Source of the DNA: Curvibacter sp. AEP1-3
GTDB lineage: Bacteria; Pseudomonadota; Gammaproteobacteria; Burkholderiales; Burkholderiaceae_C
Length of the DNA stretch: 64,000 bases
Direction: 5' to 3'
Assembly (NCBI RefSeq): GCF_002163715.1
Contig: NZ_CP015698.1
Span: forward strand, 1,302,001-1,366,000
Under the pieces are notes generated by a model. That model had not been told where the DNA came from and ran no database searches. It saw only the letters and a list, made by a program, of their open reading frames with translations. Positions 18,244 through 25,162 of the stretch are shown piece by piece. Positions within the stretch are counted from its first letter, which is position 1, and each line of letters opens with the position of its first letter. The position numbers and the translations under genes were made by a program.

Positions 18244-19017
18244 ATGAACTCAAAATCGAAACGCTCGCCCCTAGACAGAAACAAACCATTGCGGGCCGCG
18301 GGTCAGTCCCTGACTGAGCAGATCCAAAACGAGGCCTACGACCACATATTGGGCCCCGCTTTGCTAGCCCTGATGTTGGTCCTGATGGCAGGGCTAGAGT
18401 GGTTCAGGTATCTGACCTCTGCCAAGCCCAATCCAGTCATTTACACAGTCTTTGCTGCACTAGCAGTGGTCTATGCAGTCTTCAAAGTTACCAGAGCACA
18501 CAAGCGTCTCACACAAATCAAACTGGGTCGCGATGGGGAGCGCGCAGTAGCTGAGCACTTGGAGTGGCTGAGGAGAAAAGACTTTGTTGTTTTCCATGAC
18601 GTACCAAGTGGTGATGCCAATGTGGACCATGTATTGATTGGCCCTCAAGGTGTGTTCACAATCGAGACTAAAACCCACTCCAAACCACTGCGCGGTGAAT
18701 GCAAGATCACCGTATCGGCGGGTGAAGTTTTTGCGAATGGACAGCGAATTGACCGCAATCCGGTGATTCAAGCCAAGGCCCAAGCACGTTGGTTAGGTAA
18801 CTTTTTGCGGGAAAGCCAATTTCAACCCTTTGTCTGGCCGGCAGTTGTTTTCCCGGGCTGGTATGTCGAGTCCTTTGACAATATTGCCGAGGGCGTATGG
18901 GTACTCGAAACAAAAGCACTGACTAAGTTCATCGAGAACGAACCCGTACGGCATTCGCTGGATGAGGTGAAGGCCATGGCATCGGCTTTGCGAAGCTACG
19001 TGCGAGCTCAAGATTGA
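18244..19017 (+). CDS. NERD (nuclease-related) domain membrane protein
   Basis: A 257-residue protein with two membrane helices (about 32-55 and 64-85) followed by a cytoplasmic NERD domain (about 95-215). The NERD core is visible: GRDGERAVAEHLEWL, then DANVDHVLIGPQGVFTIETK, the D...ExK arrangement of the PD-(D/E)XK nuclease superfamily. Start chosen at ATG 18244 (MNSKSKRS); earlier in-frame codons fall in the repeat. The gene has intermediate GC and sits precisely between two direct copies of repeat family I (18152-18208 and 19025-19082). Activity and target are unknown. Confidence 0.78.
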   Translation: MNSKSKRSPLDRNKPLRAAGQSLTEQIQNEAYDHILGPALLALMLVLMAGLEWFRYLTSAKPNPVIYTVFAALAVVYAVFKVTRAHKRLTQIKLGRDGERAVAEHLEWLRRKDFVVFHDVPSGDANVDHVLIGPQGVFTIETKTHSKPLRGECKITVSAGEVFANGQRIDRNPVIQAKAQARWLGNFLRESQFQPFVWPAVVFPGWYVESFDNIAEGVWVLETKALTKFIENEPVRHSLDEVKAMASALRSYVRAQD

Positions 19018-19024
19018 CGATCAG

Positions 19025-19082
19025 TTTGCTACGCTTTTAGTAGCTGCTCGCGCATACTCCACGTGCGCTAGAGGCCTATTTT
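19025..19082 (+). repeat. Repeat family I, copy 3 (right flank of the NERD gene)
   Basis: TTTGCTACGCTTTTAGTAGC, then TGCTCGCGCATACTCCACGT, then GCGCTAGAGGCCTATTTT. Starts 7 bp after the NERD stop. Its right end supplies the region where a -35 for the next gene would lie. Confidence 0.85.
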
Positions 19083-19107
19083 GCTTAAATTCCGCAGTCG
19101 TGCGCTC

Positions 19108-19113
19108 TATACT
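19108..19113 (+). promoter_or_regulatory. -10-like hexamer suggesting a leaderless transcript
   Basis: TATACT, close to consensus, ends 5 nt before ATG 19119, with no ribosome binding site. TTAAAT at 19085-19090, just beyond the end of the repeat, could act as a poor -35 (17-bp spacer). Confidence 0.45.
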
Positions 19114-19118
19114 GCCGC

Positions 19119-20054
19119 ATGCCCCAAGCCCACCCCACCCTCACCCCAGAGTTGTTGCGCCAGCTGACGCTGAACCCCGCTGACCACCCCCGTGGTGTGG
19201 CGCACTTGAGTGCGGCCAGCGGCCTGGTGCGCGTGGGCGAGCGCCTGTATGTGGTGGCGGACGACGAGGTGCACCTGGGCGTGTTTGACAGCAGCGCCAT
19301 GCACGCACCCGGCGCGCTGCTGCGCTTGCTGGAGGGCGACTTGCCGTACGACAAGGGCGCGCGCAAAAAAGCCAAACCCGACCTCGAAACCCTGGCCCAA
19401 CTGCCGCCCCTGCCCGGCCACGCCCACGGGGCCTTGCTGGCCTTGGGGTCCGGCTCCAAGCCGCAGCGCGAAACCGGTGTGCTACTGCCGCTGGATGCGC
19501 AGGGCGCTCCGCTTGGGCAAGTGGGCACCGTCGATCTGGCGCCGCTGTATGCGCCGTTGCGCGAGCGCTTTGCAGATCTGAACATCGAGGGCGCGTTTGT
19601 ACTGGGCAACGAGTTGCTCTTGCTGCAGCGGGGCAACAAGGGCAACGCCTTGAGCGCCTGCATGCGCTACGAGTGGAACCACATTGCCCCTTGGCTGGCA
19701 GGCCTGCAGCCCCAGCCGCTCGGCCCCCACGACGTGCAGACCATGGACTTGGGCGAGGTGGAAGGCGTGCCCCTGAGCCTGACCGATGGCACGCCCCTGC
19801 ACGGCGGTGCCTGGGCCTTTTGCGCCGTGGCCGAAAGCACCGACGACAGCTACCACGACGGCGCCTGCGTGGGCTCCGCCATTGGCATCGTCACGCCCGA
19901 CGGACAAGTGAAACTGCAGCTGCTGGCCGGCGCCCCCAAGGTGGAGGGCATTGCCGCCCAGCCCGCAGACGGTGGCTGGCAGATCACCCTCGTGACCGAC
20001 CCCGACGAGCCCCGCACCCCCGCGCAGATGCTGCAAACGCACTGGGTGCTGTAA
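19119..20054 (+). CDS. Conserved hypothetical protein, DUF6929-like beta-propeller-type
   Basis: A 311-residue soluble protein with no signal peptide or membrane segment. Repeated short strand motifs (RVGERLYVVADDEVHLGVFD, FVLGNELLLLQRGN, WAFCAVAESTDDSYHDGACVGSA) suggest a beta-propeller-like fold, as in DUF6929 proteins. The central KKAKPDLETLAQLPPLPGHAHGA segment looks like a conserved loop. Function unknown. GC content is typical of the chromosome. Followed 22 bp later by the GIY-YIG-like gene. Confidence 0.6.
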   Translation: MPQAHPTLTPELLRQLTLNPADHPRGVAHLSAASGLVRVGERLYVVADDEVHLGVFDSSAMHAPGALLRLLEGDLPYDKGARKKAKPDLETLAQLPPLPGHAHGALLALGSGSKPQRETGVLLPLDAQGAPLGQVGTVDLAPLYAPLRERFADLNIEGAFVLGNELLLLQRGNKGNALSACMRYEWNHIAPWLAGLQPQPLGPHDVQTMDLGEVEGVPLSLTDGTPLHGGAWAFCAVAESTDDSYHDGACVGSAIGIVTPDGQVKLQLLAGAPKVEGIAAQPADGGWQITLVTDPDEPRTPAQMLQTHWVL

Positions 20055-20076
20055 CCGCGCTTAGACAAATCGCCCC

Positions 20077-20403
20077 ATGGCCCGCCGTAAACACCACCAT
20101 GTGTATGTGATTGAGCTGCACAAAGACGTGCTGCTGGAGCCCCGCTTTCGCAAAAACAACCCGGACTATGTGGACGGCAAGCCCTGCGTGTACGTAGGCA
20201 TGACCGGGCTGGACCCGGATGTGCGCTTCGACAAACACAAAGCCGGCATCCAGGCCAACCGCTTCGCCCAGCAATACGGCCTGCGCCTGCTGCCCGACCT
20301 GTTTGAAGGCTTTAACCCCATGAGCCACGACGATGCCGTAGACAAAGAAATAGAAGTAGCCATAGACCTGCAATCCGCCGGGTTCGGGGTTTGGCAGGCT
20401 TAG
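20077..20403 (+). CDS. Small GIY-YIG-like protein
   Basis: A 108-residue protein. HVYVIELHKDVL followed by PCVYVGMTGLDPDVRFDKHKAG resembles the two-strand core and following helix of GIY-YIG nucleases (VYVI for GIY, VYVGMT for YIG, Arg in DVRF). A Glu near the end (DKEIEVAIDLQ) could be the metal ligand. Whether it is catalytically active cannot be told from sequence alone. It lies just upstream of the MntA/HepT pair but is not obviously part of it. Confidence 0.5.
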   Translation: MARRKHHHVYVIELHKDVLLEPRFRKNNPDYVDGKPCVYVGMTGLDPDVRFDKHKAGIQANRFAQQYGLRLLPDLFEGFNPMSHDDAVDKEIEVAIDLQSAGFGVWQA

Positions 20404-20413
20404 GTCCCTCCAG

Positions 20414-20419
20414 TAAACT
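20414..20419 (+). promoter_or_regulatory. -10-like hexamer before the antitoxin gene
   Basis: TAAACT ends 7 nt before ATG 20427, with no ribosome binding site, again suggesting leaderless or near-leaderless initiation. Confidence 0.35.
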
Positions 20420-20426
20420 CCCACCC

Positions 20427-20735
20427 ATGCACCCCGCTATTGCTCAACACCGTACCGGCATCACCGTCATTTGCCAGCGCTATCAGATTCAGCGCCTGGA
20501 GGTGTTTGGATCGGCAGCGCGTGAGGTGGACTTTGACCCCTCAAGCAGCGATGCAGATTTTTTGGTCGAGTTCGCACCGGGTGTGCAGCCAGGGCTTCGG
20601 GCGCTTTACGGTGCTAAGGCAGACCTGGAAGCCTTGCTGGGGCGCGGGGTGGACTTGGTAGAACCTAGCGCCATCCGCAACCCCTACGTGCTGGCCAGCA
20701 TCAACGGAAATCGCGAAGCTATTTATGCAGCGTGA
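20427..20735 (+). CDS. mntA: MNT-family nucleotidyltransferase antitoxin (MntA-like)
   Basis: A 102-residue minimal nucleotidyltransferase. The signature is visible: VFGSAAREVDF (Gly28-Ser29) then SDADFLVEF (Asp42 and Asp44), with a third acidic site in GRGVDLVEP. Known members add AMP to a Tyr next to the HEPN active site of the partner HepT and so silence it. The 3' end overlaps the HEPN gene by 11 bp, the usual arrangement for this toxin-antitoxin class. Start at 20427 was chosen over the longer frame because it precedes the conserved N-terminal helix and follows a TAAACT hexamer. Confidence 0.82.
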   Translation: MHPAIAQHRTGITVICQRYQIQRLEVFGSAAREVDFDPSSSDADFLVEFAPGVQPGLRALYGAKADLEALLGRGVDLVEPSAIRNPYVLASINGNREAIYAA

Positions 20736-21069
20736 CCCGCGCGCCTTCTTGTGGGACGTCCGCGAAGCTGCCTTGGCTATCCAGTCATTCACTGCCGGGT
20801 TGGATGTTGTCGCCTACGTGGGCAACGCAATGGCACAGGCTGCGGTGGAGCGCAAGTTTGAAATCATTGGCGAAGCGCTGAATCAGTTGTCCAAACTTGA
20901 TGCAGCCTTGGCTTCACGCATTCCCGATCTGCCCCAAATCGTAGCCTTCCGCAACCAGCTGATCCATGGCTATGCCACGGTCAGCGTGAGCACCGTGTGG
21001 AACATTTCCCACCACGCTCTGCCTCCACTACTTGCATCAGTGCAAAAACTGCTGGACGAACTCCAGTAG
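20725..21069 (+). CDS. hepT: HepT-like HEPN (DUF86) RNase toxin
   Basis: A 114-residue helical protein with the RX4HXY active-site motif R76-N-Q-L-I-H81-G-Y83 in IVAFRNQLIHGYATV; Tyr83 is the position AMPylated by MntA in studied systems. KFEIIGEALNQLSKL is the conserved helix 2 pattern of DUF86. All catalytic residues are intact, so toxin and antitoxin both look functional. A repeat-family-I copy follows 5 bp after the stop. Confidence 0.85.
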   Translation: MQRDPRAFLWDVREAALAIQSFTAGLDVVAYVGNAMAQAAVERKFEIIGEALNQLSKLDAALASRIPDLPQIVAFRNQLIHGYATVSVSTVWNISHHALPPLLASVQKLLDELQ

Positions 21070-21074
21070 CCGGC

Positions 21075-21128
21075 GCTACGCTTTTTGTAGCTATTTGCGC
21101 ATATTCCACGAGCGCTAGCAATGCTTTT
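21075..21128 (+). repeat. Repeat family I, copy 4 (after hepT)
   Basis: GCTACGCTTTTTGTAGCTAT, then TTGCGCATATTCCACGAGCG, then CTAGCAATGCTTTT. The left arm is altered (CTATTTGCG for CTGCTCGCG), weakening the hairpin, while the CGAGCGCTAG arm is intact. Confidence 0.75.
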
Positions 21129-21149
21129 ATCCATAGCGAACACCAGGGC

Positions 21150-21434
21150 ATGTCCATAACCCCGAAGTACATTCACCTGCCTGACGGCCCCGTCGTCGGC
21201 CCTTTGCAGCTGCTGCCCGTCAACGCCGAGGTACTGGCCGTGCACACTGCCGATGGCGCGCATGTAGGGTCGCTCAAGAAGATTGGCGCGGTCTGGAAGT
21301 TCAAGGCCATGGGCTACGACGCAGCCGGCGGCATGGAGCCCGGAGGGGGCCCGCTCACTGACCAGCACAACATGCAGTTCAGCACGCCCGATGCCGCCGA
21401 GGTAAGCGCGCGACTACTTGCAGTGGGCCCATAG
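21150..21434 (+). CDS. Small hypothetical protein
   Basis: A 94-residue protein (MSITPKYIHLPDGPVV...) with beta-strand-like segments (VLAVHTADGAHVGSLKKIGAVWKFKAMGY) and a Gly/Pro loop. No signal peptide. Start at 21150 excludes the repeat copy, which would otherwise be translated in the longer frame. No family recognised. It sits between the toxin-antitoxin pair and udk. Confidence 0.5.
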   Translation: MSITPKYIHLPDGPVVGPLQLLPVNAEVLAVHTADGAHVGSLKKIGAVWKFKAMGYDAAGGMEPGGGPLTDQHNMQFSTPDAAEVSARLLAVGP

Positions 21435-21484
21435 GCCCCGCTCGTAAAATAGCGCGCTTTGTCGTCACGGAACCGGAACACCCC

Positions 21485-22126
21485 ATGCCTAAAACCAATA
21501 ACAAACCTTTCGTGATCGGCGTTGCCGGGGGCAGTGGCAGTGGCAAGTCCACCGTCACACGCCAGGTGCTGGCGTCCATCGGCCCCGAGATGGCCTCGGT
21601 GGTGTACCAGGACGACTACTACTGCGACCAGACGCACCTTTCACCCGAGGAGCGCGTCAAAACCAATTACGACCACCCCGACGCTTTCGACTGGCCCCTG
21701 ATGGTGCAGCACATGCAGGCCCTGCGCCGCGGCGAAGCCATTGACATGCCCACCTACGATTTCGTGAAGCACAACCGCGCCCCCACCACCGTGGTGGTGA
21801 ACCCGGCGCCGGTGATCGTGATTGAAGGCCTGTTTGCGCTGTTTGACCCCGACTTGCGCAAGATGATGTCGCTGAAGATCTTTGTGGATACGGCGGCCGA
21901 CGTGCGCTTTATCCGCCGCCTGCAGCGCGACATTACCGAGCGCGGCCGCAGCACCGAAAGCGTGATTGCCCAGTACCTGGAAACCGTGCGCCCCATGCAC
22001 AAGCAGTTCATCGAGCCCACCAAGCGGCACGCCCACGTCATCCTGCCCCACGGCGCCAACGACCCCGCGGTGGACATCATCACCACCAAGGTGAAGACGC
22101 TGATTCAGGACCTGGAGCGCGGCTAA
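21485..22126 (+). CDS. udk: Uridine kinase
   Basis: Phosphorylates uridine and cytidine in pyrimidine salvage. 213 residues, the same length as E. coli Udk. P-loop GVAGGSGSGKST, YQDDYYCDQTHL, NYDHPDAFDWPLM (substrate lid), IVIEGLFALFD and RFIRRLQRDITERGRS are all present. A TAAAAT hexamer lies about 36 bp upstream. Its last codons overlap the convergent hemerythrin gene by 4 bp. Right border of the accessory island. Confidence 0.96.
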   Translation: MPKTNNKPFVIGVAGGSGSGKSTVTRQVLASIGPEMASVVYQDDYYCDQTHLSPEERVKTNYDHPDAFDWPLMVQHMQALRRGEAIDMPTYDFVKHNRAPTTVVVNPAPVIVIEGLFALFDPDLRKMMSLKIFVDTAADVRFIRRLQRDITERGRSTESVIAQYLETVRPMHKQFIEPTKRHAHVILPHGANDPAVDIITTKVKTLIQDLERG

Positions 22127-22629
22127 GCGCCCTGCGCGGCATCCAGCCGCTTCAGCCGGCCGGCCACGGCTTGTGCCCAGCGGGCTTTGGATTCGGGGTA
22201 GATGAGCGTTTCTTCCAGCGCGATGTGGCCTTCCATCAGGGCCACAAAGACTTCGGCGTAGTTCAAAAACTCGGTCTCATCGATCCAGCCCTGGCCTGAG
22301 GCCATGGCCCGCAAGCGTGGGGCCAGCTCCAGCCAGTTTTCTTCGATCCAGCCATGGTCTTGCTGCAAAGTGCGCACGGCCGTGGCCAGCTCGGGGTTGT
22401 CGCTGGCCAGCAGCGCAGGGAAGACTTTGGCCTCTTCTTCAGCATGGTGCTCGCGCGAGGTGCTGGAGAAGAACGCCTCAATGGCCCCGGCTTGGGCGCG
22501 CACCACATCGTCCACCCCATGCGTAGCCAATCGCGCAGACAGGCCTTTCAGGGCCAACACATGCTCCTGAATCTGCCGGTGGCAAACGTCCAGAGCGTCA
22601 AAAGCGGGCTGTTCGGCGGTGCGGGTCAT
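22123..22629 (-). CDS. Hemerythrin HHE-domain protein
   Basis: A 168-residue four-helix-bundle protein. Candidate iron ligands: CHRQIQEH (His), STSREHHAEEEAKVFP (HxxxE type), QQDHGWIEENW (His) and EGHIALEETLIYP (HxxxE). Such proteins bind a di-iron site and serve in oxygen, nitric oxide or redox handling. Start set at 22629 because a GGAGG site lies 5 nt upstream; the longer frame has no such site. Convergent with udk. Confidence 0.82.
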   Translation of the reverse strand: MTRTAEQPAFDALDVCHRQIQEHVLALKGLSARLATHGVDDVVRAQAGAIEAFFSSTSREHHAEEEAKVFPALLASDNPELATAVRTLQQDHGWIEENWLELAPRLRAMASGQGWIDETEFLNYAEVFVALMEGHIALEETLIYPESKARWAQAVAGRLKRLDAAQGA

Positions 22630-22723
22630 GAATGCCTCCAAGGTGGTTAGAAGCATTGTTGGCCGCGCACGTCCGCGCCGGTTTAATCGAGATCAATCAG
22701 CGGTGTATTCCTAGCGCTGGTAC

Positions 22724-23662
22724 TTACCGCTTGTCTTGAATCACAAAGTCCAAAGCGGCACACACCGCTGCCACTTGCGCAGCAATGCATTGCTCGGGCG
22801 TGGCGCGGGGGCTGTCGGGGTAGACCTCGGTGGTGCTGGTGTAGCGCGCGCCGGTGATGCCGGCGCACAGGCCTAGGCCGCGCATGTCGTACTCGATCAC
22901 ACCACGCGCCACCAAAGGTGTGCCGATGATGCCGCCCTCCCCGTCGGTGGGCGCGATGTGTGTGACCCGCTCTACCGCCTGCAGGATGGCTTCCTGGAAT
23001 GCGGGCTGGGGGTTGCCGGTGTCGTCCACCAGATAGAAGCCATCGGGGATGGTGGCGGGCTCAAACGGCTTGCCATCGCGCGCGGCTACGGCAGGGCGGT
23101 ATTCGCTCTCGTCGGTGTCGGTGGTTTCGTGCAGGTCGATGTGCGCAGCAAACTGGCCCAGCAGGGGTGCCACCAGACGCATGAGGGCCGCACTCTCTTG
23201 GGCGGGGCTGTCGGCGCGGAAGCTGCGGTTGGGGTCCAGCGCGTCAAAGTTCCAGCGCTGAATGCGCTCGTAGGCCCAGGGGCTCACACACGGCGCCACC
23301 AGCAGGTTCACGCGGCCGGCGTAGGCGGCAGCGTGCTCGGCCGCAAAGCGCAACGCGCCATGCACGCCACTGGTCTCGTACCCATGCACTCCGCCAGTGA
23401 CCAGCACCGTGGGCAAAGCACTGCTCCAACTGCGGCTGCGCAAGGCCATGAGCGGAAAGCGCTCTTCGCTGTGCACGGAATCCGCATAAATGACTTCGCC
23501 ATAGCTTTCCACATCCCATTGCGCACGCAGCTGCTCCACCGCAGAGAGCACGTCGTCGGCATAGCTGCGCTGACGCACTTGGCGGGCGCGCCACTGCTGA
23601 ACTTCGGCGGGGCCCCAGGCTTGGCCGGGGGTGCCGAGAGGATAGAAACGGGGGATAGTCAT
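22724..23662 (-). CDS. M14-family zinc carboxypeptidase-like protein
   Basis: A 312-residue soluble enzyme of the succinylglutamate desuccinylase/aspartoacylase-like branch of M14. The zinc HxxE ligand pair is in VTGGVHGYETSG, the third His in FAAHIDLHETTDTDESEY. RWNFDALDPNRSF supplies the conserved Asn-Arg substrate-binding pair. The natural substrate cannot be told from the sequence. The start is preceded by repeat copy 5, and the gene is divergent from the GST gene. Confidence 0.8.
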   Translation of the reverse strand: MTIPRFYPLGTPGQAWGPAEVQQWRARQVRQRSYADDVLSAVEQLRAQWDVESYGEVIYADSVHSEERFPLMALRSRSWSSALPTVLVTGGVHGYETSGVHGALRFAAEHAAAYAGRVNLLVAPCVSPWAYERIQRWNFDALDPNRSFRADSPAQESAALMRLVAPLLGQFAAHIDLHETTDTDESEYRPAVAARDGKPFEPATIPDGFYLVDDTGNPQPAFQEAILQAVERVTHIAPTDGEGGIIGTPLVARGVIEYDMRGLGLCAGITGARYTSTTEVYPDSPRATPEQCIAAQVAAVCAALDFVIQDKR

Positions 23663-23687
23663 GAAGGTAGCTTTTTCGCCTGATCTG

Positions 23688-23746
23688 TTTGCTACGATTT
23701 TAGTAGCTGCTCGCGCACATTATTCGGGCGCCAGAGGGCTTTTTTA
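23688..23746 (+). repeat. Repeat family I, copy 5 (between divergent M14 and GST genes)
   Basis: TTTGCTACGATTTTAGTAGC, then TGCTCGCGCACATTATTCGG, then GCGCCAGAGGGCTTTTTTAT. The right arm has CGGGCGCCA in place of CGAGCGCTA; pairing with TAGCTGCTCG is only partly kept. The T-run at the end gives a terminator-like look on the plus strand although no plus-strand gene precedes it. Confidence 0.8.
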
Positions 23747-23843
23747 TGCATGGTCCATGCGCAGAGGTCCGCCTGCATAGAATGCGCTACGTCCTGCACA
23801 CCCGACGTGCGGTCCCGAAACATCAGCCTACAAGGAAGACACC

Positions 23844-24467
23844 ATGCCCCAATTGAAACTCAGCTACTTTGACATGCACGGCGGCCGCGCGGAACCCGTT
23901 CGCCTGGCCCTGCACCTGGGCGGTGTGGCGTTTGATGACCACCGCTTTACCTTCCCTCAGTTTGCAGAAATCCGCAAATCCACTCCGTTCGGCCAAGTGC
24001 CCACTTTGGATGTGGATGGCACCCAGTTCACCCAGAGCGATGCGCTCTTGCGCTTTGCGGGCAAGCTGGCCGGCCTGTACCCCACCGACCCCTTGCAAGC
24101 CTTGTACTGCGATGAAGTCACCTATGTGGTGGAAGACGCAGGCGTCAAGATGGGCCCCACATTCCGCATGAGCGGCGAAGAGCAAAAGGCAGCGCGATTG
24201 GCGCTGGTGAATGGCTCCATGCCCGTGTACCTGGCCTGGCTGCAGCAGCGATTGCAAGCACAAGGCGGCGAGTTTTTTGCCGACGGCCGACTCACCGTGG
24301 CAGACCTGAAAGTGTTTATCGATGTGCGTGCCTTGAACTCCGGCCGCTTCGACCATGTGCCCACCGACCTGGTAGAGCGCGTGGCCCCTGCGCTGAACGC
24401 GCACATGCAGCGTATTGCCGAGACACCGGCCATCAAGGCCTACTACGCCCAATTCGCGACCGAGTAA
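23844..24467 (+). CDS. Glutathione S-transferase
   Basis: A 207-residue GST. Thioredoxin-fold N-terminus with the catalytic-type Tyr in LKLSYFDMHGGRAEPVRLAL, glutathione-binding VPTLDVDGTQFTQSDALLRF (Gln-Ser-Asp), then an all-helical C-terminal domain with GGEFFADGRLTVADLKVFIDV. The pattern matches the sigma/prostaglandin-synthase-like branch. Good ribosome binding site (AAGGAAGACACC). The next gene starts 8 bp after the stop. Confidence 0.9.
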   Translation: MPQLKLSYFDMHGGRAEPVRLALHLGGVAFDDHRFTFPQFAEIRKSTPFGQVPTLDVDGTQFTQSDALLRFAGKLAGLYPTDPLQALYCDEVTYVVEDAGVKMGPTFRMSGEEQKAARLALVNGSMPVYLAWLQQRLQAQGGEFFADGRLTVADLKVFIDVRALNSGRFDHVPTDLVERVAPALNAHMQRIAETPAIKAYYAQFATE

Positions 24468-24475
24468 GCAAGCGC

Positions 24476-25036
24476 ATGGAGTTGATGGAGCGGCTGATGC
24501 CGCAGTACCAGTTCAGCGAAAAGCACCAGTTGCTGACGCCGGCCCAGCCCGGCGCCTTGCTGAACGCGGTGCTGCAGCCGGGCGTAAGCGAAGACCCATG
24601 GGCGCGCCGCTTCATCCAGCTGCGTGAGTTGCCGGACCGGCTGCGGGGTGCCCTGGGTGGCCGCAGCCGCCTGGCGACCCAGGCGCCCTTTGGCATCGAC
24701 AATTTCACCCTGCTGGGCCGCGATGCCGACCGTGAAATCGCGCTCGGGCTGGTGGGCAAGTTCTGGCAGGCGGACTATGGCCAGGTGCGTATGGCCGGCC
24801 CGGACCAGTTTGCCAATTTCAATGAGCCGGGCTTTGCCAAGCTGGTGCTCAACTTCAGCACCCGCCCCGCCGCAGAGGGTGGCACCTGGTTGCACACCGA
24901 GACGCGGGTGTTTTGCAACGACCACGCTTCGTTGCGCCGCTTCACGCCCTATTGGTGGCTGATACGCCCGGTGAGCGGGTTGATCCGGCAGCGACTGCTG
25001 GCCCGCGTGCGCAATGCGGCGCTGGCTGCGTACTAA
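24476..25036 (+). CDS. Conserved hypothetical protein downstream of GST
   Basis: A 186-residue protein, MELMERLMPQYQFSEKHQLL... with RRFIQLRELPDRLRG near residue 42 and GLVGKFWQADYGQVRMAGPDQFANFNEPG in the middle. A C-terminal helix ends in RLLARVRNAALAAY. The same ordered pattern (a KFW..., F..F..PG... and NF block) recurs in small uncharacterised actinobacterial and proteobacterial proteins, but I cannot name the family with certainty. No signal peptide. Probably co-transcribed with the GST gene. Confidence 0.55.
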   Translation: MELMERLMPQYQFSEKHQLLTPAQPGALLNAVLQPGVSEDPWARRFIQLRELPDRLRGALGGRSRLATQAPFGIDNFTLLGRDADREIALGLVGKFWQADYGQVRMAGPDQFANFNEPGFAKLVLNFSTRPAAEGGTWLHTETRVFCNDHASLRRFTPYWWLIRPVSGLIRQRLLARVRNAALAAY

Positions 25037-25101
25037 GGGCCAGGCAGCCTTACATCTCCATACAAACCAAACAGGCTTTTGACAATTTCCAAGGCGTAAA
25101 G

Positions 25102-25115
25102 CGAACGGTCGTTCG
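25102..25115. promoter_or_regulatory. Inverted repeat upstream of the pectate lyase gene
   Basis: CGAACG-GT-CGTTCG, a perfect 6+2+6 palindrome, lies 48 bp before the lyase start. A TTGACA sits 17 bp before it and a TAGAAT (25116-25121) just after, but their 31-bp spacing is too long for one promoter. Size and symmetry fit a TetR-type operator; no regulator gene is adjacent. Confidence 0.4.
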
Positions 25116-25162
25116 TAGAATTTTCGGGGCTGTATGTAGGCCTGTTTAATCTTTGTATTTCC

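Noticed and set aside
18152..23746. CRISPR array
   Set aside because: The repeated units are kilobases apart, are not regularly spaced, and no cas genes are present.
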